DNA from: Chloroflexota bacterium | Lineage (GTDB): Bacteria; Chloroflexota; Ktedonobacteria; Ktedonobacterales; Ktedonobacteraceae | Assembly: GCA_005879655.1 (NCBI GenBank) | Contig: VBJK01000235.1 | Location: 1 to 24,907 of the forward strand | DNA length: 24,907 nucleotides | Direction: 5' to 3' | In this document: positions 16,461 through 23,288 of the stretch, in pieces | Numbering within the stretch: position 1 is the first letter of the stretch | Layout: each line of letters starts with the position of its first letter | The notes under the pieces: generated by a model | Databases searched by the model: none | Told to the model about the DNA's origin: nothing | The model's input: the letters and a program-made list of their open reading frames with translations, nothing else | Translations under genes and position numbers: made by a program

Positions 16461-17285
16461 TTGAAAGTTCGACTAGACTCTCTCCTCCTAGCCGCTGTCC
16501 TCTATGTATTCCTGGCCGCTTGTGGTAGCACTACCACTAGTCCAAGCACCACAACACCTACCGCCGCACCTGTCACCTTGAACCTTTTCGCCGCAGCCTC
16601 ACTAACCGAATCATTCAACGAGATAGCCACAAACTATCAAGTGGCCCACCCAGGCGTCAAGATCAAGTACAATTTTAATGGCTCGCAAATCCTCGTTCAG
16701 CAGATCATCAACGGGGCACCTGCTGACATCTTTGCCTCAGCCGACCAAGCAAATATGAAGAAGGCTAGCGATGCCGGTATGGTTGGCAGTTCGCAGATCT
16801 TCGCCAAAAACAGACTGGTCGTGATTGTACCTGTAGATAATCCTGGCAAGATCATGACACTCAAAGATCTGGCCAGAGAGAGTGTGAAGATCGATAGCGC
16901 GGCACCTGCGGTTCCTGCTGGCAAGTATAGTCTGCAAGTGCTGGATAATATGGGACAATCGCCTACGTATGGTCCGGCGTATGTCAGCGCGGTCAAAGCC
17001 AACTTTGTATCTCAGGAGGAGAATGTGAAGGCTGTGGTGCAGAAAGTCCAGCTGGGTGAAGTGGATGCTGGCTTGGTCTATCTCACTGATGTAACAACAC
17101 AGGTTGCTAGCAAATTGAAGATGCTGGACATTCCTGATAACTTTAACGTCATTGCGCAATATCCCATTGCCATCGTAAAGAACTCCACACATGCTACTGA
17201 AGCCCAGGCTTTTGTGCGGTACCTGCTTGCGACGCAGGGGCAAGCTGTATTGCAGAAGTATCATTTCGTTAGTGTGAACGGTTGA
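16461..17285 (+). CDS. modA: Molybdate ABC transporter substrate-binding lipoprotein
   Basis: ModA captures molybdate or tungstate outside the membrane for the ModBC transporter. The 274-residue product starts with a lipoprotein signal peptide ending in FLAAC, with Cys21 as lipid anchor, then a Thr/Ser/Pro-rich linker to about residue 38. The binding domain follows: LNLFAAASLTESFNEIA, FNGSQILVQQIINGAPADIF, and VQLGEVDAGLVYLTDV near the end. The start is TTG at 16461, seven bases after GAGGTG. The stop overlaps the TTG start of modB. The MerR gene upstream might control it, but no matching operator is seen before modA. Confidence 0.92.
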   Translation: MKVRLDSLLLAAVLYVFLAACGSTTTSPSTTTPTAAPVTLNLFAAASLTESFNEIATNYQVAHPGVKIKYNFNGSQILVQQIINGAPADIFASADQANMKKASDAGMVGSSQIFAKNRLVVIVPVDNPGKIMTLKDLARESVKIDSAAPAVPAGKYSLQVLDNMGQSPTYGPAYVSAVKANFVSQEENVKAVVQKVQLGEVDAGLVYLTDVTTQVASKLKMLDIPDNFNVIAQYPIAIVKNSTHATEAQAFVRYLLATQGQAVLQKYHFVSVNG

Positions 17286-17990
17286 GGAAGTTCTTGACGC
17301 GCTGGCCCTTCAGAATACTGGTGGGTCTGCTAGCGAGCCTTTTTTTGCTCTTTTTAGGCGTGCCATTGGCTTCATTATGCTTTCATGAGTCGCCAGCGCT
17401 GATCTGGCATGAGATACAGCAGCCGGATATGTTACTAGCGCTTCAACTCAGTTTGCTGACGACAACCCTCAGCACCTGCTTTGCATTCGTCTTTGGTCTG
17501 CCTGTCGCGTATGTGCTGGCTCGGATGAACTTCCCTGGTCGCAATGCGCTAGAGACGCTGGTGACATTGCCGACCGTCCTGCCTCCGGTTGTGGCGGGCG
17601 TGGCATTGCTGCTCACGTTTGGGCGTATGGGTCTGTTGGGACACTATCTGCGTCTGTTAGGGATCAGTGAACAGCGCCAAGGCGGGTTTAGAGCAGTTAG
17701 ATCGTCGCTACGAGCAGGCTGCGTACACTTTGCGCGCTTCCCCCTGGTATACATTTCGCCGTGTTGTGCTGCCGTTAATTCGTCCTGCACTGCTGAGTGG
17801 TATTGGTGTAGCTTGGGCGCGTGCCTTGGGTGAATTTGGGGCTACGATTACCTTCGCGGGCAATTTTCCCGGTACGACACAAACGATGCCTATTGCCGTT
17901 TATCTTGCCTCTGAGAGCGATCTGGATAAGGCTATTGCGCTGGCGGTGGTTTTGTTGGTGGTGTCGTGTGGGGTGTTGTTGGTTTTGTGA
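17282..17990 (+). pseudogene. modB: Molybdate ABC transporter permease ModB, broken by an internal out-of-frame deletion
   Basis: The first frame (TTG at 17282, overlapping the modA stop) encodes the N-terminal membrane helices up to LRLLGI (residue 128, base 17665), including LVTLPTVLPPVVAGVALLL. After that it reads out of frame to 17833. One base later a second frame begins (GTG at 17667) with NSAKAGLEQLDRRYEQAAYT, the EAA loop, ARALGEFGATITFAGNFPG and the last helices, ending at 17990. The usual PFTTAAVVLAQ...PFY segment of about 20-odd residues is missing. Neither half can form a full permease. No modC follows; a long palindrome begins right after the stop. Confidence 0.85.
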
Positions 17991-18044
17991 GTGGGGCGTG
18001 TTATTGATAAATAGTCATGACTTTTTATCAATAACACGCCCCAC
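17991..18044. repeat. 54-base near-perfect palindrome after modB
   Basis: Perfect 21-bp arms (GTGGGGCGTGTTATTGATAA plus A at 17991-18011; complement at 18024-18044). The 12-base middle contains the self-palindrome AGTCATGACT, so nearly the whole element is one dyad. It starts at the first base after the modB stop. No T tract follows on either strand, so it is not a classic terminator. Confidence 0.85.
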
Positions 18045-18094
18045 AAGGTTGCCTTTTTGGACGCTCACAACGGAGAGAAGAGAGGCCCCTTGTT

Positions 18095-19123
18095 CTATTC
18101 TCTATCGCGTTCTGCTTCAGCGAGTGCGAGCCGAGCTTCATGCGTATCCTGCGCCAGACTGACCTTGATTACCAGTGCTTGCAACTGCTCAGGATCGTGT
18201 ATGCCCTCTATGTACTGTCTGGTCAGATTGAGCAGATCAGGAAAGCGTCCTTGGACAATCGTCAGGATGATCTGACGATCGCGGGCTAATTCTTGCTTTC
18301 TTGCTTGTTCTGTCCCCCGCTGGATACCTTGTTCAACGCCTTGTTCAACGCCTTGTTTAACACCTTGTTCAACACCTTGTTTAACACCTTGCTCAATGCC
18401 CTGTTTCAGCCCTTTCTTGACGCCTTGGACCATCCCTTTGCGCAAAATGTCCTGATACACTCTGGAGTCTTCCAGAATATAATCACCAAACATAGTGAAT
18501 CTCCTTAGCATTTGCTCGTATTCGACATCACCTGTAAACACAAGACCTGCAATAATTTGACCGAGTGGTAGCAAGTTCCATTGCCCTGCTGTTGCAATCC
18601 CTTCAATCATTTGATCAACCACTTCCAGCTGCTTGCCGTCCTCTGTTAATGGAAGTAGCGGATACAGGCCAACCAAGCCGGATTGCAGAAGCTCTTGAGC
18701 CGCTATCTCCCACAGCTTAATGGTCATATAGTGGAAAGTCAGAATGGTCTGACCATCTGGCAATGCCCACCTTAACGGCGACTTCTCTGTTATCGTATCA
18801 TCTTGACGCAAATAAATGACGCAAGAGATGATATGGCACTTGTGCTCCCTCGTTGCCAGCACGTTGTATTCTAGAAGACGCTGAGCCATCTTTGTATCTT
18901 TCTTGCTTTGGAATTCGATATGCAACAATACCCTTTCATTACCTTGCACAACGTCCAGTAGCACATCCGCTTCTACCGTCCAATTCTTGAGTTCTGTGCC
19001 CAAGGCCGCTTTGTGCTCAGCATCCTTCAAGACGAGTGAGACAAAGTCCTGTGGATTGGCCTTGATCAGTCGCTTCAACGTATCGTCCCAGATTTTTTTG
19101 ACAGTTCTCTCTTGCAAGAACAT
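18095..19123 (-). CDS. Rpn family PD-(D/E)XK nuclease / putative transposase
   Basis: A 342-residue member of the Rpn (recombination-promoting nuclease, transposase_31-like) group. The N-terminal PD-(D/E)XK core shows EADVLLDV (51-58, Asp53) and the E-x-Q motif HIEFQSKKD (68-76). Helical middle and C-terminal regions follow. Between them, residues 233-270 are a tetrapeptide array of GVEQ/GVKQ units, coded by near-identical 12-base DNA repeats. Members often act as stand-alone nucleases in recombination or defence, but the role here is unknown. AGAGAGGTGGG precedes the ATG. A truncated paralogue lies at 3932-4438. Confidence 0.87.
   Translation of the reverse strand: MFLQERTVKKIWDDTLKRLIKANPQDFVSLVLKDAEHKAALGTELKNWTVEADVLLDVVQGNERVLLHIEFQSKKDTKMAQRLLEYNVLATREHKCHIISCVIYLRQDDTITEKSPLRWALPDGQTILTFHYMTIKLWEIAAQELLQSGLVGLYPLLPLTEDGKQLEVVDQMIEGIATAGQWNLLPLGQIIAGLVFTGDVEYEQMLRRFTMFGDYILEDSRVYQDILRKGMVQGVKKGLKQGIEQGVKQGVEQGVKQGVEQGVEQGIQRGTEQARKQELARDRQIILTIVQGRFPDLLNLTRQYIEGIHDPEQLQALVIKVSLAQDTHEARLALAEAERDRE
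18314..18427 (-). repeat. 12-base tandem repeat array inside the Rpn gene
   Basis: About nine units of a 12-base motif (plus strand CTTGTTCAACGC / CTTGTTTAACAC) encode GVEQ, GVKQ, GIEQ and GLKQ. Unit length is a multiple of three, so slippage would keep the frame. Confidence 0.85.
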
Positions 19124-19241
19124 CCCACCTCTCTTCGTGAAGCACCTATCTACCTATTTGTTTCTAAGTATAACATAAAACTGTCAATTTGCTTATATTC
19201 AATACTTTTATACTATACTAGCGAAGTATTTGAATATATTG

Positions 19242-19409
19242 TATACAGTGTGCTGTCTGGCAACGGGCACACTAGTGCAGGATCCCAAAACGTTTTGGGG
19301 AATGGGAGCATTTGGGGACACCCCAAACCCCGAAAGGCGAGGCTTCGCCAAATGCCACCCCCAATCCCTATTGGCTCTTGTGTTTTTGCACTAGGCAGCA
19401 CAGTGTATC
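19242..19409. mobile_element. MITE-like hairpin-rich element with imperfect terminal inverted repeats
   Basis: A 168-base stretch bounded by 16-base imperfect inverted repeats (19242-19257, 19394-19409; 13 of 16 match). A second nested pair, CTAGTGCA/TGCACTAG, lies inside (about 19272-19279 and 19387-19394). Between them are three hairpins: CCCAAAACGTTTTGGG (19284-19299), TTTGGGG-ACA-CCCCAAA (19311-19327) and GGCGA-GGCT-TCGCC (19336-19349). No convincing ORF. It could be a non-autonomous transposon or a structured RNA. It fills the gap between the Rpn nuclease start and the rho stop. Confidence 0.5.
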
Positions 19410-19448
19410 CTTTGTGGTCAATACGGCTCAAACAAGAGTGGGATTATC

Positions 19449-20717
19449 CTATGAGATACTCCCCTTCAGCGTCGCCAGAAATTCCATATTATTGCTCGTC
19501 TTTAACATATGTTGCAACAGAGCCTCCATCGCCTCTAGCGAACTGCGTCCGGGCTGATCGGCCAGCGTAGAGAACATACGGCGCATAACGACGACTGCAC
19601 GCAACGTCTTTTCGTCAAGCAGGAGTTCTTCGCGGCGGGTACTGGAGAGGGAGATGTCGAGAGCGGGGAAAACACGTCGTTCGGCAAGTTTGCGGTTGAG
19701 CACAAGTTCCATATTGCCTGTGCCTTTGAAGTCTTCGTAGATCACATCGTCCATACGGCTTCTGGTATCTACCAGGTAAGTGCCAATGATCGTCAGGCTT
19801 CCCCCTTCCTCGATCTTACGTGCGGCACCGAAGAAGCGCTTGGGCGGGAAGAGTGCACTGGGATCGAGACCACCGGAGAGTGTGCGACCGCTGGGTTGCA
19901 CAGCCAAATTATAAGCGCGACTCAGACGCGTGATACTATCCAACAGGATCACCACGTCACGGCCACCTTCAACCAGACGTTTAGCGCGTTCGAGCACCAT
20001 TTCTGCAACGCGCGTATGAGCTTCCGTAGGCTCATCAAACGTCGAACTGATCACCTCAGCCTTCACCGAACGTTTCATGTCGGTGACTTCTTCTGGACGC
20101 TCACCGATCAGAGCAATCATCAGGTGAACATCATCGTAGTTTTCAGTAATGGAGTTGGCAATGGATTTGAGGAGCATCGTCTTACCAGCTTTGGGTGGGG
20201 AGACGATCAAGCCGCGTTGTCCGCGACCAATAGGAGCAACCAAGTTAATAATACGACCGGAAATGTTAGAGGAACCTGTTTCCAGATTGAACATCTCGCG
20301 TGGCGAAATAGGTGTCAACACCTCGAAATGTGGACGCCTTTTCGCTATTTCAGGATCGACCCCGTTAATGGCCTCCACGCGCAACAGACCATAATATTTC
20401 TCGTTGTCTTTCGGAGGACGCACTTGGCCAGAGACCATATCGCCGGTACGCAAGCCAAAGCGCCGGATCTGTGATTGTGACACATACACATCCATGTTGC
20501 CTGGTAGGAAACGCTCTTGGCGGAGAAAGCCAAAACCATCTTCCACAATCTCCAGAACACCGGCGCTAAAAATGTTTCCTTGCTGTTCCGTATTGGCTTG
20601 AAGAAGTCTGAAAACGAGGTCTTGTTTTTTGAGGCTACTGTAGCCGGAGAGTTCGAGGTCGCGAGCGAGGTCGCGTAACTCCGGTAGGGTTTTGAGTTCT
20701 AATTCTGCTATGTTCAC
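19449..20717 (-). CDS. rho: Transcription termination factor Rho
   Basis: Rho is a hexameric RNA helicase that ends untranslated transcripts. The 422-residue product matches the usual length: Rho_N domain ([20 protein letters not shown], about 9-27), cold-shock RNA-binding domain (about 48-118, with GFGFLRQ), Walker A SPPKAGKT (173-180), [11 protein letters not shown] (260-270), Q loop [13 protein letters not shown] (274-286) and [18 protein letters not shown] (349-366). The GTG at 20717 gives a canonical start. The frame stays open upstream to 21002, but that stretch contains a promoter and has no Rho homology. The GTG overlaps the stop of a short leader ORF. Confidence 0.95.
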   Translation of the reverse strand: MNIAELELKTLPELRDLARDLELSGYSSLKKQDLVFRLLQANTEQQGNIFSAGVLEIVEDGFGFLRQERFLPGNMDVYVSQSQIRRFGLRTGDMVSGQVRPPKDNEKYYGLLRVEAINGVDPEIAKRRPHFEVLTPISPREMFNLETGSSNISGRIINLVAPIGRGQRGLIVSPPKAGKTMLLKSIANSITENYDDVHLMIALIGERPEEVTDMKRSVKAEVISSTFDEPTEAHTRVAEMVLERAKRLVEGGRDVVILLDSITRLSRAYNLAVQPSGRTLSGGLDPSALFPPKRFFGAARKIEEGGSLTIIGTYLVDTRSRMDDVIYEDFKGTGNMELVLNRKLAERRVFPALDISLSSTRREELLLDEKTLRAVVVMRRMFSTLADQPGRSSLEAMEALLQHMLKTSNNMEFLATLKGSIS

Positions 20718-20761
20718 GTTGCGTAGGGCGAAGCAATGGTTTGCTTGAGGAACACGCCCAT
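20714..20761 (-). CDS. Possible rho leader peptide
   Basis: A 15-codon ORF (ATG at 20761, or 13 codons from the GTG at 20755) ends in TGA that overlaps the rho GTG as GTGA. AAGGAG lies 7 bases before the GTG, or only 1 base before the ATG. rho itself has no visible Shine-Dalgarno, so its translation may depend on ribosomes finishing this peptide. Confidence 0.4.
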   Translation of the reverse strand: MGVFLKQTIASPYAT

Positions 20762-20954
20762 TCTCCTTTCTGCGTTGAACCAGATAGTTCGGTGGGAAAA
20801 ATTTTACAAATGCTTGAATGACTTGCGGCAACAGGTAGCTTTGGTGAATGTTAGAGGTGCCAGCCAATGAACCAAAGATTGTGTACAACACTACGACCAT
20901 ACTTGGTAGAAGTGGATCTACTGGTGCGCGGTACATCACTTCGGAGCTAGCATG

Positions 20955-20983
20955 AATATACCATATGCATGATAGGATGTCAA
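20955..20983 (-). promoter_or_regulatory. rho promoter P2 (proximal)
   Basis: Minus strand TTGACA (20978-20983), 17-base spacer, TATATT (20955-20960). The predicted start near 20948 gives a leader of about 230 bases. Confidence 0.72.
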
Positions 20984-21130
20984 GGGTAGCAACTACATGC
21001 AAGTGGTAAGTTAAACGTCATCTTGTCTGCATAGACGCACAGTTACAGGCCAGAACTATCTTAGTTGATGGCTACATTGAGTGGAATGCTAAAAGCCGGT
21101 AAGGTCTGCCTGACCAGTCTTACACCACAT

Positions 21131-21159
21131 ATTATAGAATATATACCAATGTTTGTCAA
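21131..21159 (-). promoter_or_regulatory. rho promoter P1 (distal)
   Basis: Minus strand TTGACA (21154-21159), 17-base spacer, TATAAT (21131-21136): exact consensus. The predicted start near 21124 gives a leader of about 407 bases. The early leader can form a hairpin around GGTC-AGGCA-GACC. Confidence 0.8.
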
Positions 21160-21313
21160 TCTTCCCTGACGAATGGAGTGCACGTCATTAGATCCTGCTT
21201 GAGCGGAGGTTAGTTTCTACTTAAAGGCTCGCCAACGAGCATAAAACAGACCATTTAGCCTATGTCTACGTGTCTTATTTCCTTTAATCTCTCTCGTGTA
21301 AAGAATAGATTAC

Positions 21314-21417
21314 TGACACTGCCCACTCAAAAGAGACGGGGATTCTTTCTTCATCCATCGAACTTGCTACTGGGCCATTTCTAGCAGAGCAGTAGAGGTT
21401 CGGTGTCCAGAAGCGTT
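21314..21417 (-). ncRNA. Putative IS200/IS605 right end with omegaRNA-like sequence
   Basis: Just past the tnpB stop on the minus strand, the sequence GAATCCCCGTC...GTGGGCAGTGTCA (21314-21347) resembles the 3' ends of IS200/IS605 elements, where a C-rich/G-rich hairpin is followed by AGTGTCA. The hairpin (21322-21341) is degenerate. In intact elements this region forms the guide RNA scaffold of TnpB. Recognition is from memory of such ends, so it is tentative. Confidence 0.4.
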
Positions 21418-21765
21418 TTACAGGGCAGGCCTGTCTGTTTCCGAGGGCCCCTCGGTACAGCCTCGATTGGACGAGAGAGCTTTTTCCAAGATGTTGAGTG
21501 CCGCGTTTTGATCGCGATCCATCACTAATCCACAGGAGGGACAGATATGCGTGTGCACACTCAAGGTCTTCTTGACCCGTGTGCCACAGCCAGAACAATC
21601 CTGGCTGGTGTACTGCGGTGTCACTGCAATGACTGCAATATTATGCAGGAATGCATAGTACTTGAGCCATTGCAGGAAGATCCCCCAGCCTGCGTCTTGG
21701 ATCGATTTGGCGAGTTTGCGGTTGCGAACCAAGTCGATCGTGTCCACATGGAAGGAACACCCATT
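21418..21765 (-). pseudogene. tnpB: IS200/IS605 TnpB (RNA-guided nuclease) C-terminal relic
   Basis: The reliable part starts about LVRNRKLAKSIQDAGWG and runs through the zinc finger CSGCG...CPSCG (four Cys) and the last RuvC acidic motif MDRDQNAALNIL to a stop at 21418. The RuvC-I Asp, RuvC-II Glu and the whole N-terminal half are missing. The frame runs on upstream to 22089, but that stretch is antisense to the gene at 21824-22240 and shows no TnpB similarity. A hairpin (CCCCG..CC-TTAAAA-GG..CGGGG, 21769-21789) lies at the broken edge. The element is dead as a nuclease. Confidence 0.82.
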
Positions 21766-21768
21766 CAT

Positions 21769-21789
21769 CCCCGCCTTAAAAGGACGGGG
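21769..21789. repeat. Hairpin at the edge of the tnpB relic
   Basis: CCCCG and CC pair with GG and CGGGG across a TTAAAA loop, with one bulged base. On the minus strand it reads CCCCGTCC-TTTT-AAGGCGGGGATGAATG, a form seen at IS200/IS605 ends. It sits upstream of the tnpB fragment, so it is either a left-end hairpin or the right end of a second, deleted element. Confidence 0.45.
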
Positions 21790-21823
21790 CTTTCTGATCC
21801 GATGCTGTAAGGAGGGAGTAATC

Positions 21824-22240
21824 ATGAACAGTACCATATGCGTCAGGACTGATTCGTTAGCTTTGGGTACGCCGGATTTACACTGTGATACACCATATGC
21901 GCCATCCATGACTGATAACTCATATGCAACTGTACCCATGGAAGTGGTAAGGCCGGTAACTCTAGCTCTTGACGAGGAGGAGCTCCATTCCTCTTTTGAA
22001 TATGCATTGCGTGAACGTAGCAGTGCTCTGCAAGTGGGCCTATACGATCCTGAAGGCTTGGCCGTCAGTGAACAGAGGCTTGCTTGCACACACGACCAGA
22101 TGTATTATGCACAACCTCTTGCAAGGTCGTTAGTATGTATGAGTATCTGGCAACGTTATGTTATCTACTTGGGGCTAGCGTTAAGTTTGATGCTAGTCGG
22201 TTTCGATGTCATGGGTTTGTTAGTACTGCACATGCGCTAA
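21824..22240 (+). CDS. Small membrane protein of unknown function
   Basis: A 138-residue protein with a hydrophilic N-terminal part and one C-terminal transmembrane helix (about residues 112-135, IYLGLALSLMLVGFDVMGLL) ending in HMR. This is a tail-anchored layout with the soluble domain probably in the cytoplasm. The start is secure: AAGGAGGGAG lies just before the ATG at 21824. Five cysteines are scattered, with no metal motif. It precedes the FtsB/DivIC-like gene by 183 bases on the same strand, so a role at the envelope or division site is possible but unproven. Confidence 0.68.
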   Translation: MNSTICVRTDSLALGTPDLHCDTPYAPSMTDNSYATVPMEVVRPVTLALDEEELHSSFEYALRERSSALQVGLYDPEGLAVSEQRLACTHDQMYYAQPLARSLVCMSIWQRYVIYLGLALSLMLVGFDVMGLLVLHMR

Positions 22241-22423
22241 GCTGTACAGGAGGGCTTCCCTATTTGTGTCCTGCCTAATGACATCTGACAAATTTGGGTC
22301 TGACAAACGTTATCTTAATAGAAGGTAGTTGTAGCGCTGATAAAAAGGGAATGGATTGATGCAAAGTTTTGTTCTCATTAGAGTAGAGATCTCACTTGGC
22401 ATCATATCCTGGTAGGAGGGTAA

Positions 22424-22903
22424 GTGCAAAAAAGTTCAAGAAGAGCATACAGTTCAACATCCCAGGAGGGGGGGACCGCCAATGTCACGGCGGCGGTTGG
22501 TATGGAAGAGACTGATGGGCGTCTGCGCGCCAGAAGAATCTCGCTCTTCACACATACCGTGATGTGGATGACTGGGCTGATCTGTTTTGCTTTCCTGGTG
22601 GGAACGCTTGCTCAGGCATGGTCAAATAGTCAATTGATGCAAGATTTGCAGACTGCCAAGGCACATCTCCAACAATTGCAGGCCCATAATCAGTACCTGA
22701 AACAGTTGGAGAAAAAATATCAGGACCCAAACGTTATAGAGAGTGAAGCACGTCAGCAATTAGGGTATATTCGTCCTGGCGAACATCCTGTAGTGGTGGT
22801 TGGTACGCAGGACCGTAACCAGCAAAGTACACAGGCTCACAAGCCAGCAGAAAGGTCACAGGGCTTCTGGTCAGACTGGTGGAATACCTTTTTTGGTGAT
22901 TAA
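22424..22903 (+). CDS. ftsB: FtsB/DivIC-like septum formation initiator
   Basis: Members of this family join FtsL and FtsQ/DivIB in the divisome. The 159-residue protein has a basic cytoplasmic N-terminus (1-42), one transmembrane helix (about 43-65, VMWMTGLICFAFLVG), a leucine-zipper-like coiled coil (about 68-98), and the family block DPNVIESEARQQLGYIRPGE (101-120) followed by VVVV. The tail ends in an aromatic WSDWWNTFFGD motif. The start is GTG at 22424 after AGGAGGGTAA. A promoter for a separate transcript lies 23 bases past its stop. Confidence 0.86.
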   Translation: MQKSSRRAYSSTSQEGGTANVTAAVGMEETDGRLRARRISLFTHTVMWMTGLICFAFLVGTLAQAWSNSQLMQDLQTAKAHLQQLQAHNQYLKQLEKKYQDPNVIESEARQQLGYIRPGEHPVVVVGTQDRNQQSTQAHKPAERSQGFWSDWWNTFFGD

Positions 22904-22925
22904 GCTTAGAAAAAGTACTAATTGC

Positions 22926-22955
22926 TTGACTAAATTAGTATCTTCTCGCTATACT
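22926..22955 (+). promoter_or_regulatory. Promoter of the 22962-23237 transcript
   Basis: TTGACT (22926-22931), 18-base spacer, TATACT (22950-22955). Predicted start about 22962. Confidence 0.7.
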
Positions 22956-22961
22956 ATCTTC

Positions 22962-23237
22962 AATAGATGTTGCTAAGAAATGTTAGCTCCTTGCAAAGGT
23001 GTGTTGAAGCACGCCAAATTTGCCCACACTTGTGCGAGCAGTTAAGAAAATGCAACCTTAAGGAAAAACGAGTGAAACAACAACGTATTTGTACTGTACC
23101 AACCCTCATACTTATGCAGCTCCAGTACTGGCTGGAGCTTGTTGGGTTTGTACTTACAAAGAGGCGTTTTGTTGTGTGAATGATCAGAAGATCAAGCGGA
23201 ACGCATAGATGTAAGTTTCAGCGTTCCGCTTTTTTTA
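22962..23237 (+). ncRNA. Candidate non-coding RNA or attenuated leader (unidentified)
   Basis: A transcript of about 275 nt is bounded by a good promoter and a strong intrinsic terminator. The only sizeable ORF (ATG at 22967, 70 codons, Cys- and Arg-rich) starts about five bases after the predicted transcript start, has no Shine-Dalgarno and no familiar features. The RNA can form several small hairpins: GCTAA/TTAGC (22972-22987), AGCTCCAG-TACTGG-CTGGAGCT (about 23118-23139) and TTTGT-ACTT-ACAAA. I see no SRP, tmRNA, RNase P or T-box signature. It could be a 6S-like or new small RNA, or the regulatory leader of the amidotransferase gene at 23289. Confidence 0.45.
23194..23237 (+). terminator. 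Intrinsic terminator of the 22962 transcript
   Basis: Perfect 11-bp stem (AAGCGGAACGC at 23194-23204, complement at 23221-23231) with a 16-base loop, then TTTTTTTATT. It ends about 50 bases before the ATG at 23289, so it could also act as an attenuator. Confidence 0.88.
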
Positions 23238-23288
23238 TTCTCAAAAATCGAGAGCGATCTCACCCTACTATTGAAGGAGTGACTGGTA

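Larger units (their letters stand above)
20718..21313. other. rho leader and upstream region
   Basis: Apart from the two promoters and the leader ORF, no gene is supported. An in-frame open stretch upstream of rho (20718-21002) is not conserved in Rho and spans promoter P2. From 21160 to 21313 nothing clear is seen. Confidence 0.5.

Noticed and set aside
20718..21002. 95-residue N-terminal extension of Rho in the same frame
   Set aside because: No Rho homology, ends in the canonical Rho start, and contains a consensus promoter (20955-20983).
21780..22089. N-terminal half of the minus-strand tnpB frame
   Set aside because: No TnpB motifs; it is antisense to the well-supported gene at 21824-22240 and only happens to be open.
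22967..23179. 70-residue Cys/Arg-rich protein
   Set aside because: No Shine-Dalgarno, starts almost at the predicted transcript start, and composition is not protein-like; treated as possible ncRNA instead.
22962..23237. T-box, SRP RNA, tmRNA or RNase P RNA
   Set aside because: No GGTGG-ACCGCG antiterminator, no SRP apical loop, no tRNA-like end, and no RNase P core segments visible.
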